From Dugong dugon (lineage: Eukaryota; Chordata; Mammalia; Sirenia; Dugongidae), in assembly GCA_030035585.1 (NCBI GenBank), contig CM057465.1:32630001-32694000 (forward strand): a stretch of DNA of 64,000 nt. Reading direction: 5' to 3'. Of the stretch, positions 1 through 9,829 are shown piece by piece. A program made the translations under genes and the position numbers. The number at the start of each line of letters is the position of its first letter. Positions within the stretch are counted from its first letter, which is position 1. Below the pieces are notes generated by a model. The model did no database searches. It was not told where the DNA came from and saw only the letters and a program-made list of their open reading frames with translations.

Positions 1-119
1 CCCTTCTGTCCAACACTACACCTGGACGTAGATGCTTTCTTGCTCTTTCTCCATAAGTCCAGCTCTGCTTCCTCCCTACTACGCAAAGAAAGCAGCACAA
101 ACTGGTGTGGGAAAGGATT
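1..119. other. unassigned edge sequence
   Basis: I recognise no gene or repeat here. The sequence runs into the L1M fragment that follows. Confidence 0.3.
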
Positions 120-420
120 ACTCAATAAATAGTTACCTATTAGGAAGGAAAAATCAATCTAGACTTCAAATCAGACCATAAACCAAAATAAATACAGGTG
201 GATTAAAGCGTTAACGTTTAAAAAAAAAAAAAAATCAAAGCGTGAAGGAGCTAAAATAAGAGCAAATATTTATCAACACCCTGGAGGGGAAGGACTTTCT
301 AAGTTTCAAAGGAATGAAAGAAATCATAAAGGAAAAGATCAATGGATTTTACTATCTAAGCTTGTTTAAAATGTCAGTATGTTAAAATATAACCAAAATT
401 ACAAGGAATTTAAAGAAAAG
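120..420 (+). mobile_element. L1M-type LINE fragment, end of ORF2
   Basis: The stretch 'accataaaccaaaataaat' followed by 'ggtggattaaag' and, further on, 'ggaaggactttctaag' and 'cataaaggaaaagatcaatg' matches the last part of ORF2 in old mammalian L1 elements as I remember them. The reading frame is broken and A-rich. It is a decayed fragment, probably the same element as the 3' UTR pieces downstream, which are split off by the MITE at 507. Confidence 0.55.
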
Positions 421-506
421 CTGTGAAAACCTATTTGCCTCAAATATGGTAGAAAAAAATCTCTCAAACATAATTGAAATCACGGAAATAAATGGATATA
501 ATAATA

Positions 507-694
507 CAGGGAAACTTGTGAGAGCCAGAAGTCGATGGGTCTGCCTTGTTTTTCCAGGTCTCAAAAGTTTTCTGCCTTTGACAGTGTGCAGTCTTACCAC
601 TTGTCTAGCACTGGTTTTAGTGGAAAACATTTTCGTTTTCCTTCTCTGACAGGTTTCCACCTTACACAGGTTCCAGCTTCTGCAGGTTTTATTG
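507..694 (+). mobile_element. 188-bp TA-flanked MITE, TcMar-like
   Basis: The element starts CAGGGAAACTTGTGAGAGCC after a TA at 505-506 and ends GCAGGTTTTATTG before a TA at 695-696. The ends are imperfect terminal inverted repeats (CAGGGAAACTTGTGAGAGCC against CAATAAAACCTGCAGAAGCT). The TA flank and the CAG start suggest a Tc1/mariner mobilised non-autonomous element of the Kanga/Zombi kind, but I cannot name the family. A second copy, 189 bp long and alignable along its whole length, lies at 50303-50491. No coding potential. Confidence 0.7.
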
Positions 695-699
695 TATAT

Positions 700-1190
700 C
701 CCATACAATATTTGAGAAATACTTATACTAAAAAATTACAGAGTGTGCAGATTTTACTGTAGTACTATGATTCACTACAGCCCCACACATCAACATGAAT
801 GAATCCCACAAACAAAATGTTGAGGAAAATAAGCCAGTCACAAAAGCACAAAATAGGATTTCATTCTATAAAACAGGCAAAGCTAAACTAAATTATTTAG
901 AAATGCCTATATAGATAATAAAGATAGTAAGAAAAGCAAGGGATGGAATAGCCGAAAGTCAAGATGGTTTTACCTGGGAGAAAATGGGCTAAGGAGAGAC
1001 ACACTGTTTAAAAGGGGATGACTGACGAGGGACTTGGAAGGGGCAGTGTTTTATATGTTGTTCCTTAACTTGGACTGTGATTGCACAGGTGTTCACCGTA
1101 CAGTTACTCTTCAAACTGCACATGTGTTTTATACACACTTTTGTATGTACAACAGATATGTCACAATAAAAAAAGGAAAAAGACCTCAAA
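700..1190 (+). mobile_element. L1M 3' UTR fragment
   Basis: It contains 'tgaatcccacaaacaaaatg', 'ttgaggaaaataagccag', 'ataaaacaggcaaagctaa', a 'ggaaggggcagtg' block and an ending 'tgtcacaataaaaaaagg'. This is the standard order of motifs in the 3' UTR of old mammalian L1 (L1M). It ends in a poly(A) signal plus a short A-run. It is a fossil, interrupted upstream by the MITE. Confidence 0.6.
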
Positions 1191-1890
1191 AGATAAGTGG
1201 GCATAGGATGTGCACGGAAAATTCACGAAAAGAGGAAATGCAAAAGACTACTGATCTTGCAGAAAAATATCCAGCATTTTTAGGAATCAGAGACATGCAA
1301 TTATTCAAACAATGATATGTCATTTTCTGCCTAATTTTTATTTTTGTCTTCTCATTTTTATGAGAGTACCCACAGCTGTTGATAACACAGTGAAAGGGGT
1401 GCCCTCAAATATGGCTGGAGTAATGTGGTCAAGCCCAGTCTTTAATCTCTAACCCACAAATCTCACTTCAGAGTATCTATGAGGAAACAGTCCCAAATTG
1501 GAATGAAAAAGCAATACTTACTAAGATGTTCACTGGATGACAGCTAAAAACGTTTAAATGTCAATGTTCTAAAGTCTAATAAAAGGGAAAAGTAAGGAAC
1601 TGGACATTTAAATGATAGACAATTTATAAAAAATTATAATAATTTAGTAAATGTTTCTTATATCAAAAGAAATAAGCTGGACAGTAAATTGTAGTTACAG
1701 CTTCGCGTATCTGTGTAAAAACATGTAAATATTTATCTAATGGAGAAAAAGACTGGAAGGAAACACACCAAAATATTAACTGTGGTGTTCTTTAGAAGTG
1801 AGAGCTATGGTAAATTTTCTGTCTCTTTCTTAAAAATTTCCTTGAAAGTTCTAAGTTTTTATAATGAGCATGCATTTTACACACACACAA
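1191..1890 (+). mobile_element. second L1M-like 3' end
   Basis: Motifs such as 'agtatctatgaggaaacag', 'actaagatgttcactgg', 'gagaaaaagactggaagg' and 'acaccaaaatattaactg' match the 3' portion of another old L1M subfamily, much diverged. It ends at an AC/TG-rich stretch near 1875-1940. No open reading frame survives. The subfamily call is uncertain. Confidence 0.45.
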
Positions 1891-1992
1891 TTCATGTGCA
1901 TATGTATGTGTGTATGTAGGTATGTACGTACTTACTTATATAGTCAAGGTTCTGGTCCAAGCCCATTAGGAGTGGACTAAAGTACACAGACA

Positions 1993-2088
1993 TCTGGTCT
2001 ACCTGTAGCTCTATATAGTAATCCCTTCCAATGGGAAGAAAGAGTGCTATAATCAGCACCCATCAGAGAATCAAAACTTAGAAAGTCT
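1993..2088 (+). repeat. left arm of a 95-bp imperfect inverted repeat
   Basis: This stretch is the reverse complement of 3103-3195 at about 90 percent identity, with one 3-base indel. The shared core includes 'aatcccttccaatgggaaga' and 'gctataatcagcaccc'. The two arms flank about 1 kb that contains a Tigger element. I do not recognise the arms as the ends of a known element. Confidence 0.85.
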
Positions 2089-2335
2089 TTTAGCCAGAAT
2101 CCTGATTTTACAATATTCAGTCCTTAATCAGCCTTTTTTCATTCACAGTAGCCCTTTTTTGGTTTACCTGTTTTCCAGACTCTGATCCATAATTTTATTT
2201 CCCAACTCACTAGTCACCTTCTTTTTCCTACCTTTGTGTTGAGCTGGGCTGACATCTCTGTTGTGGCCCCAGCGTCAGCTCTCCTGAACTGCTTCCAAGA
2301 AGAACCCCAGTGTACACTGCAAGATCTTGCAGGTG

Positions 2336-3087
2336 CCGTCGTCCCTCGGCATCCGTGGCAGATTGGTTCCAGAACCCCCCATGGATACCAAAATCCAAGG
2401 ATGCTCAAGTCCTTTATATAAAATGGCATAATTTTCATATAACCTACACACATCCTCCAGTATACTTTAAATCGTCTGTAGATTACTTATGATACCTAAT
2501 ACAATGTAAATGCTATGTAAGTAGTTGTTTCATCACAATCGAAGACTTACTCTGGAATGTAGCCTTTCTCTTCCATGAGTTTCTTGAGCTCTTCTGGGAA
2601 TGCTGATGCTGCCTGAGCATCAGCCGATGCTGATTCTCCCGTGATCTTGAAGTTCTTGAGGCTGTAGCGCTTTACACGGCTAGCCAGCCATTCCTTACTA
2701 GCCTGAAATTCCTTCCTCTGGCTCTCCTCAAGCTCCTCACACTTAGCATTTGAAGGATTGCTTTGACTGCTTTATTGCTTTTTAGGAGCCATTTTTTCGC
2801 AGAAACAAAGGATGCACATAACACAAGTAGCTAATGATTGAAGCGCAAGGCAAACAATGGTCAAACAACAAATGCTGGAGAGAGACTGAGGGTCTGTGAG
2901 ATGGTGAGAGGCTACAGCAGGGGATGCCCACACACCACTTCCTTCCAGTGGATTCAGTGCAGTGCTCAGCACCTGGCAAGCTCAAGTTTTGCTCCTTGGA
3001 ACTTTCCTTTTGTTTTTTCCAAATATTTTTGATCCGTGGTTGGTTGAACCCATGGATGCAGAACCTGCAGATACAAAGGGCCGACTG
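2336..3087 (-). mobile_element. Tigger-type (TcMar/pogo) DNA transposon, MER2-like
   Basis: The left end reads 'cgtccctcggcatccgtgg', followed by 'gattggttccagaacccccc' and 'atggataccaaaatccaagg'. The right end reads 'gatccgtggttggttgaacc' and closes 'gggccgactg' with TA at 3088-3089. These are the terminal inverted repeats of the MER2/Tigger group as I recall them. A transposase N-terminal remnant lies inside on the minus strand. The element is internally deleted (about 750 bp against more than 2 kb for autonomous Tiggers). Confidence 0.75.
2541..2792 (-). pseudogene. Tigger transposase N-terminal remnant
   Basis: Read on the minus strand, an ATG followed by codons for MAPKKQ meets an early stop. 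With a frame change the sequence then gives a clear pogo/Tigger DNA-binding segment: FQASKEWLASRVKRYSLKN, FKITGESASADAQAAS and FPEELKKLMEEKGYIPEQ. This matches the CENP-B/TIGD-type helix-turn-helix region just before the 'VFNADETGL' start of the catalytic domain, which is absent here. It is a dead fragment of a mobile element and not a domesticated TIGD gene, because it carries stops, lies between the terminal repeats and lacks the DDE domain. Confidence 0.7.
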
Positions 3088-3102
3088 TACTTAATGGGAC
3101 AA

Positions 3103-3195
3103 AGACCTTCTAAGTTTTGATTCTCTGGGTGCTGATTATAGCGCTGTTTCTTCCCATTGGAAGGGATTGCTATACAGAGCTACCCAGAGACCAGA
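3103..3195 (-). repeat. right arm of the 95-bp inverted repeat
   Basis: Reverse complement partner of 1993-2088. It starts 15 bases after the end of the Tigger element, so the Tigger lies wholly between the arms. Confidence 0.85.
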
Positions 3196-3209
3196 TTTAC
3201 CCTAGTATT

Positions 3210-3400
3210 GTGTAGTGATAGAAGCACTAGCTTTCAATTCAGAGTTGTGTTTGAATCCTGCTACCCTCACTTAGTTCTTATGTGATCATGGGCAGGTTAC
3301 TTATCCTCTCTATCATCTGTTCATCTTCTGAAAAATATGGATAATAACATCTACCTTAAAGCTTGTAAAAGATTAAATGAGATGATCCTGGCACTTAGAA
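3210..3400 (+). mobile_element. MIR SINE
   Basis: The order 'agaagcactagctttcaatt', 'gtttgaatcctgctaccctc', 'gatcatgggcaggttactta', 'tcttctgaaaaatatggata' and 'agattaaatgagatgatcct' follows the MIR consensus (core region, then LINE2-like 3' part). Old, diverged copy. Confidence 0.7.
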
Positions 3401-5449
3401 TGTCCTCCATCAGTGTTCTCACTACCATTATCTATCTGTATGGCCTCATCTACCACCACTTCCCACCTCAGATTTTACATTCTAATAGAAAGGAAAACAC
3501 TCAGAACATTTGACATTCACTTTTATTCCAGTTCTTCATCTTTCTCTATTTGTCTCCTGCCAAACCAACAACTTTGCCTAAGAATGCCTGCCTGAATCAG
3601 GAGACCTATTCTGCTCTTCTTGAAATCCTTCTTTCAGTTCCTCACTGCAACATATCCCTTTAAACAAGCATTGGATCCAATAGGGTCCTCAAGGAGGTCA
3701 GCAATATGCACTTAGTGATGTCCTTGGAGAAACAGAAAGAAGAAACCAGTGCTGAAAGACAGTGTGTGTGAACAGTGTTGAGAGAAATTGGGCCAGAGTA
3801 ACTGAGAACTCTTCAAGCATGGAAACCACAGAAATGGAGCATGGATGTCTTCAAAGCCACCTGCAAGGGTAAATCATGAAAAATAAAAATAGTGTCTAAT
3901 GTTTGACTACATGGAGCTCCTAGATAGATGGCTTTGCTTTAGCTCATTGGCTGGCTCAATGAAAACCATCAGTCAGTTCTGTTGTTTCGCATTTTGAGAA
4001 CATGATAATTGATTGACTGTTTCACTTGGCTGTTTGGCCATCTTATGAATAAGCAGTGTATATCTGGAGATTATCCCAAAGCAGTCGCTTGTATTACATG
4101 GCAAAAAATATGGACATTAACCTTCAATTTCCTAGCTGGGAATGCCTCCTCATTGTGCCCTAGAAAGGCCCTGTCCCTTCCAGTTTCCTTCTGAAGGAAA
4201 TCTGGACCAGCTGCTGGGGAGAAACCTGCTTCTTTGTAGGATAAGATGTTCCCTACAAATTGAAAAGCTTTTATTCCCAGGGCATATTATTCAAAACATC
4301 TTCAAGCTCAGCTTCTTACAGAGGTGTCTGAAAAAATACAAAACAAAAGCTATGTCTTGTGAGGAAAATCAACAGTTTCCGCACAAACTAGAGTACGCAG
4401 TATGCAGCACAAAATGCAATTATGTTTTGGATCAGGCTGAGCAGTAACAGTACCAGGCTAACAATGTTATCAGTGCTTACCTTGTTAAATTCATATCCAA
4501 GGACATAGGCTGGCTCATTTCTCATGATACCTTACCTGATTATCTGTAAGCAAATGGGTATGGTTTTTGTTTTACCTTACTGGCCCAGAAAAAAGGGCCA
4601 AAATACACACAGGTCTACAAAAAAGTCAGATGTTTCTTCTCACAATTGCATCTAACGTAAAAAACCACAAAGACTATGCTGACGTATCTCATGCTTAACT
4701 ATGTGTGTAACTTTTATAGGTAATTTTGTCCTCATCTGTGTCATAATTTTGCTGCATGCCATAGATGCAAAATGAGTTTTACTGCTTTTTGATACATGAC
4801 TTCAGTTTATCACATTTCCATAAAGCTGTCCAGTACTTGCTAGGGCTGTATAATTTTATTAAATGATTTTCTTCAACTGCCAAAGAGATGCCATCACCAT
4901 AGTAACAGTGTAATTTTCTATATTCCATTTTCAGGTTTTTCAGTTTCAATGAAGTGGCACATTTTCCATTAAACGTTGCAGTACATAAAGTCGTTAAGGT
5001 GACAGCTGAGTATTCTAACGGCTGTGGTAAGAACATTGACAGAAAATTTACCCTTAAGTCATTTGAAATAATTATTGGGAAAAGCTTCAAGAGATAAGGA
5101 AGGGCTTAAAAAATTCAAATTTTTTTCCTTAGCAGATGACGAAGGAAGAACATTTTGAAAGTTCTGCTTGCCTTCTAGACATCAGTCTAAGCTGTAGCAA
5201 CCAGACAAACAACGTGATGCCTTCTTTCCATTGTCTTAGAAACAGCACTGGGTACCCCAAGTCCTGATCTTGCACTGGGGTACTCAGTATCAGGAAAGAT
5301 TTGTGTTAATATCAACACAGACCTCTAATCCCTCTATTTGTTTTTATTTTCTTACCAGGAGTAATCACAAGTTGTAATTACAGAAATATTTTTTATTTAT
5401 TTGTACATTTGTTTTTCTGTCAGAAACCTCCACACCCAAGCCACCCAGG
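3401..5449. other. no recognised gene or repeat
   Basis: About 2 kb of ordinary-looking, mostly single-copy sequence. Short open stretches (for example 4142-4447 on the plus strand and 4779-5090 on the minus strand) show no domain, no convincing splice sites and no start context that would support a gene. Confidence 0.4.
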
Positions 5450-5530
5450 GGCAGGTACCTTGTATGCTCCTGTCTTATATCATCAGCATTAAGCACAATG
5501 CCTGGCGCATGGTAAGTGCTGAATAAAGAA
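5450..5530 (+). mobile_element. L2 LINE 3' end fragment
   Basis: 'aggggcaggtaccttgtatg' followed by 'agcacaatgcctggcgcatg' and 'gtaagtgctgaataaa' matches the 3' terminal segment of L2. Short and diverged. Confidence 0.5.
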
Positions 5531-7344
5531 ATAATTCAAGTAGATGATGTAACTCTCTTATCACCTATAGACTCAACTCTCTGAATTGTTGCTTATCCAA
5601 AACATGAAATGAAATGAAAAAAATAAAATTGTCTTTCTCTTCAGAGGAATTAAAACTGCAATAAACTTGAATTACATGATTTTGTGACTTCAATATGTAG
5701 AACTTTTTTTTTTTTTTTTAAGTAGTTGCAACTCCAAATGTACCTTGCACATTAACCACTCCTGGGCTATGGTCCCTTTTCCCAGTCCCATCAGCCCCTT
5801 CCTGAAGGCATGGTCCAGTCTGACTGGTTTACATGGTAGATGTGTTCTCATTAATTCTGCAACCAGCCTGCCCCTGACTCAACTTTTGCCCTAGACTTAC
5901 ACCCCACATCATGGCAGCTTGAATCACTAAGTCCTATTTCCATATCAGAAGTCTGATCTACAGCAGAAAGAATGTCCCCATCCCTTCCACATACTGTATG
6001 TGTGAAGGACACCTGTTTCCTGCATGAGAAGACATGAGCCTTAAAGTCCTTTGAAGAGAGAGAACAACAAATCAGGCATTGCATTTTTAGAATTGTCTTC
6101 CTGATCTAAAGAATGATAACTGTGAATTAAAACCAAAGTGTTAAACAATATATTCCAAGTTTCAAATAAAAGGGACAGTATTCAGTTGCCAAGAAGTTTG
6201 TTTCCAGCGCAAGGTATCTTCACGTGGAAAAATTCCTATTGTTCAAAGCAGTAAACCATACTAGTGGATCTAATTAAGGCATCAGCTAGAATGGTCAAAG
6301 CACAGTGCCAAAGAAGTCAATAGCCAACGGCCGGCCCCCATGAGGACAGTTAGCACTTTTCTGCTTCTTGGCCTTAGCTGAACCATTCACCTGGTAGCCA
6401 CTTCTGTTGCAATGATCGCAAAGGGAATCAAATAAAAGAATGAGTGGAGAGCACACCAGTAGAAGAAGAACATCTAACTCTCACATTTGATTCAAAATGA
6501 ACCAGAAGGGTCACATTTTCACATATGAAGGACAGCATGTTAGCTGACAGACTGATAGTATTATGAGCAAGATTAAAATGTTAATAAATGATCTGAATCT
6601 CATTCTTATTCAACCACAGGAAGATGAACAAATGGGTAACAGAAGAATCAGTCGTGAGTACGTTATCCTATTTCTGAACAAATCCATATATGTAGTTCTG
6701 AAATTTAAATTTATACATAGGACATCAGCATAAGGGCATTGCAATTGATTATAATAAACATAGATTGTTAAGCACTTAGTTATTGGTGTTTAATAAAAAG
6801 ACAAAAGATAGCCACAAAATTTCAAATATAGGAGTGAATTGTTTTTGTAAGAACCAGCTGAAATGTTAATTATTCTTTTTATATTTTATTTTCAAAAGAG
6901 AGAGTGCTTCCATTTCTTCACAATGCTTATTTCTTGTTAGTTCTGCAAGTGGAAAATCTAGTTATATACTTTAAATATTTTATCTCTTGGATTGATTGGA
7001 ACCCATACAATATTTCCTTTTGTCATATTAATAGAAAAACAACAGAGCTTTCCCACAAAAGTTATTGTTTAATGAAAATGCAATGCAATAGAACAGCTCA
7101 TGTTTTTATTACCCTAAATTTCCCTCAGTCTCAAAATCAATATTAATTAAATATATGACAGTAAATGGATACATAATGGAGAAGTAATAAAAAAAATGCA
7201 ATCAACTATGGCCAATTCTACAATGCTTAATTACTGACATATATTACCACATTATTGACAATTCAGCAAAAAATATTCAGCTGGAAGCTTTGAAAGGCAG
7301 AATAGTTTATTTCTTGCAATGAGTTCCAGTTTCCCTTTAACATA
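5531..7344. other. AT-rich region without a recognised gene; 16-base T-run at 5704
   Basis: The T-run at about 5704-5719 could be the tail of a minus-strand retrocopy, but the sequence upstream of it in that orientation shows no protein or repeat I know. A 34-bp exon-like motif at 6620-6653 is reported separately. The remainder is AT-rich and featureless. Confidence 0.35.
6620..6653 (+). other. exon-like segment with good splice signals (candidate only)
   Basis: A pyrimidine-rich stretch ending 'cttattcaaccacag' precedes 34 bases, which are followed by 'gtgagtacg', a strong donor. The segment is open in one frame (EDEQMGNRRIS). There is no second exon nearby to join it to, so chance is a real possibility. 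Confidence 0.15.
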
Positions 7345-7450
7345 AATGCGTGAAGTATACATTCATTCAACAAATATTTATTGCCCGACCACTGTGTATC
7401 AAGTACTGTTATATATAATGAGGACAACCCTGTACACAATCCAGGAATGA
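7345..7450 (-). mobile_element. L2 LINE 3' end, antisense
   Basis: 'cattcattcaacaaatattt' followed by 'accactgtgtatcaagtact' is the reverse-strand signature of the L2 3' end. The copy is cut off by the SINE downstream. Confidence 0.5.
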
Positions 7451-7515
7451 AGATAATTAATAGTTACAATAGAGGGCCGCAAGTGCTAATAGAGGTCTCT
7501 ATAGCACAAAGATGA

Positions 7516-7716
7516 AGCTTGGTCACGGAGTGGTTAAGAGTTCAGCTGCTAATCAACAGGTCGGTGGTTAGAACCAACCAGCTGCTCCAAGGGAGAAAGA
7601 CGTGGCAGTCTGCTTTGGTAGAGATTTAGTCTTGGAAATCCTACAGAGCACTTGCACTCTGTCCCGTAGGGTCTCTGTGAGTCGGAATCAACTCGACGGC
7701 AATGGCTTTTTTTGAT
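7516..7716 (+). mobile_element. AfroSINE, long subtype
   Basis: A tRNA-derived head ('ggtcacggagtggttaagag', 'cagctgctaatcaacagg') leads to the extra central block of the long subtype ('gggagaaagacgtggcagtc'). The tail follows: 'actctgtcccgtagggtctc', then 'gtgagtcggaatcaactcga'. RNA polymerase III A and B box-like segments sit in the head. It ends in a short T-run. Confidence 0.88.
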
Positions 7717-8522
7717 AGCACAAAGGAGAACATGCTTAAGTGTGTCAAGACGGGGCATCAAGGTAGAGTCCTGGGGAAGGGTAAACTTGAGCAGACCTAT
7801 GCTTCTATCCTTCCTTCTCTAGTACTATTTAGAAGAGTGGTTCCCAAAGGTTTGTTGGCAGATCCATGCTGGTCCATGAAGTTTTGGCATATCATACAAA
7901 ATGAGATGAAGAAAACTTTACTAGTTTCCATAAGTTTTATTGCATTTGAAGACTTCTTCATCCTGAGATTGTGTTCTTTTAAATTTTTTTTTCCTTTCTC
8001 AAATCATTGATAGAACATGGTAGAGTTTTTTTTCATAATTCTTCTAATAAATCGTAGACAGCTCTACGTGAGTTCCCCAAAATGATAGTCAATTGTCGTT
8101 ATTTGCAGTAGTTCCGTTCTATAAAATCTTGGAGAACACTATATTAGCAAATACTGATCAATTACCGCTAGGGGAAATACATGGTTAGGATCCTCTAAGC
8201 AAGTCTTCGGTCCCAGCATTTTCATCAGCTGATTAATACATAACCTTTGTTTATGTGTGTTTGTCTTTAAGGCATCTTATTTGTTATTTCTTTCTTACAG
8301 TTAATTATATGCAGTATTTCTTTATAATAAAACACTAAGCAAGAAGGGTTTAACATTTTCCTGACTGTGGATAACATGACTGTAAATTTCTTGAACTTTC
8401 AGCTTTACAACAATGGTGTCCATGATGCTTCTCTTATCAGTCGTCATCTCATTAATTCACAAATTTGGCCATTTTTCCACATTTTCAATAGCTTTATTAC
8501 ACACTAAAGTTGTTACTCTGAA

Positions 8523-8687
8523 GCCCTGGTGGCACAGTGGTTAAGAGCTACTGCTGCTAACCAAAAAAGTCGGCAGTTCAGATCCACCAGGCACTCCCTG
8601 AAAACCCTATGGGACAGTTCTACCCTGTCCTATAGGATCACTATCAGTCAGAATCAAATGGACAGCAACGAGTTTTTTTTTTTTAAT
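8523..8687 (+). mobile_element. AfroSINE with target duplication
   Basis: A complete short-type copy runs from 'gccctggtggcacagtggtt' through 'aaaccctatgggacagttct' and 'ctgtcctataggatcactat' to a T-rich tail. The direct repeat AGTTGTTACT is seen at 8508-8517 and again at 8688-8697. It lies inside the DNA transposon shell. Confidence 0.95.
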
Positions 8688-9829
8688 AGTTGTTACTTTA
8701 GCATTTTCCACAGAGGCCTCATATACAGATCAGCAATTTTTTTTTCCTTTTTCTGGTTATACCCTATTATTGATTCACTAACATCGAACTCACAGCCAAC
8801 AGCACGATAGCTCATGCCTGAACAAAGCTTATCTGACATACATATTTTCTTCATAAGGCACATCACAGCCTTCTTGAGCTAGGAACCCTAGACAACACTT
8901 CAGCACTACCCTTGGGGGCCATTTTATTTTATTTATTTATTTTAATTGTACTTTAGAGGAAGGTTTACAGAATAAATAGTTTCTCATTAAAGAGTTAGTA
9001 CACATACTGTTTTATGACAATGGTTAACAAGGCAATGACATGTCAACACTGTCCCTTCTCAACCTTGGGTTCCCTGTTACCGGCTTTCCTGTCTCCTCCT
9101 GCCTTCTGGTCCTTGTCCCTGGACTGTTTAGTCTCATTTTGTTTTATGGGGCTGTCTAATCTTTGGCTGAACGGTGAGCCTCGGGGTGACTTCATTACTG
9201 AGCTAAAAGGGTGTCCAGGGGCCATACTCTGGGGGTTTCTCCAATCTGTCAGGCCAGTAAGTCTGGTATTTTTTTGTGAGTTAGAATTTTGTTCCACATT
9301 TTTCTCCAGCTATGTCTGGGACCCTCAGTTGTGATCCTGGTCAGAGAAGTCAGTGGTGGTAGCTGGGCACCATCTAGTTGTTCTGGACTCAGTTTGGTGG
9401 AGGCCATGGTAGTTGTGGTCCATTAGTCCTTTGGACTAATCTTTTCCTTGTATCCACTATCCAGTGGAGTGTCTTAGATGGCTGATCACAGGCTTTTAAG
9501 GCCCCAGACACTACTCACCAAGGTAGAATTTAGAACATTTTCTTTATAAACAGTGTTATGCCAATTGAGCTAGATGTTCCCAAAGACCATGGTCCCCACA
9601 ACCCTCCGCCCAGCAATTCAGTCTCTTAGAGAGTTTGGGTGTGTCTCTGGAGCTGCCATGACGTTTCCTTGTACAAGTTGTGCTGGCTTCCTGCTACTGT
9701 GTACTGTCTTACCCTTCACCAGACTTACCACTTATCTATTGTCTATTTAGTCCCCCCCACCCCACTCCTCCCATCCCTAGTAACCAACAAAGATCGTTTC
9801 TTTTTCTGTGTAATCTTTTTCATGAGTTT

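Noticed and set aside
2541..2792. Domesticated TIGD-type gene
   Set aside because: It contains stops, lacks the DDE domain and lies between transposon ends.
4779..5090. 103-codon open frame on the minus strand
   Set aside because: No domain, no splice sites or promoter, and the length is within what AT-rich DNA gives by chance.
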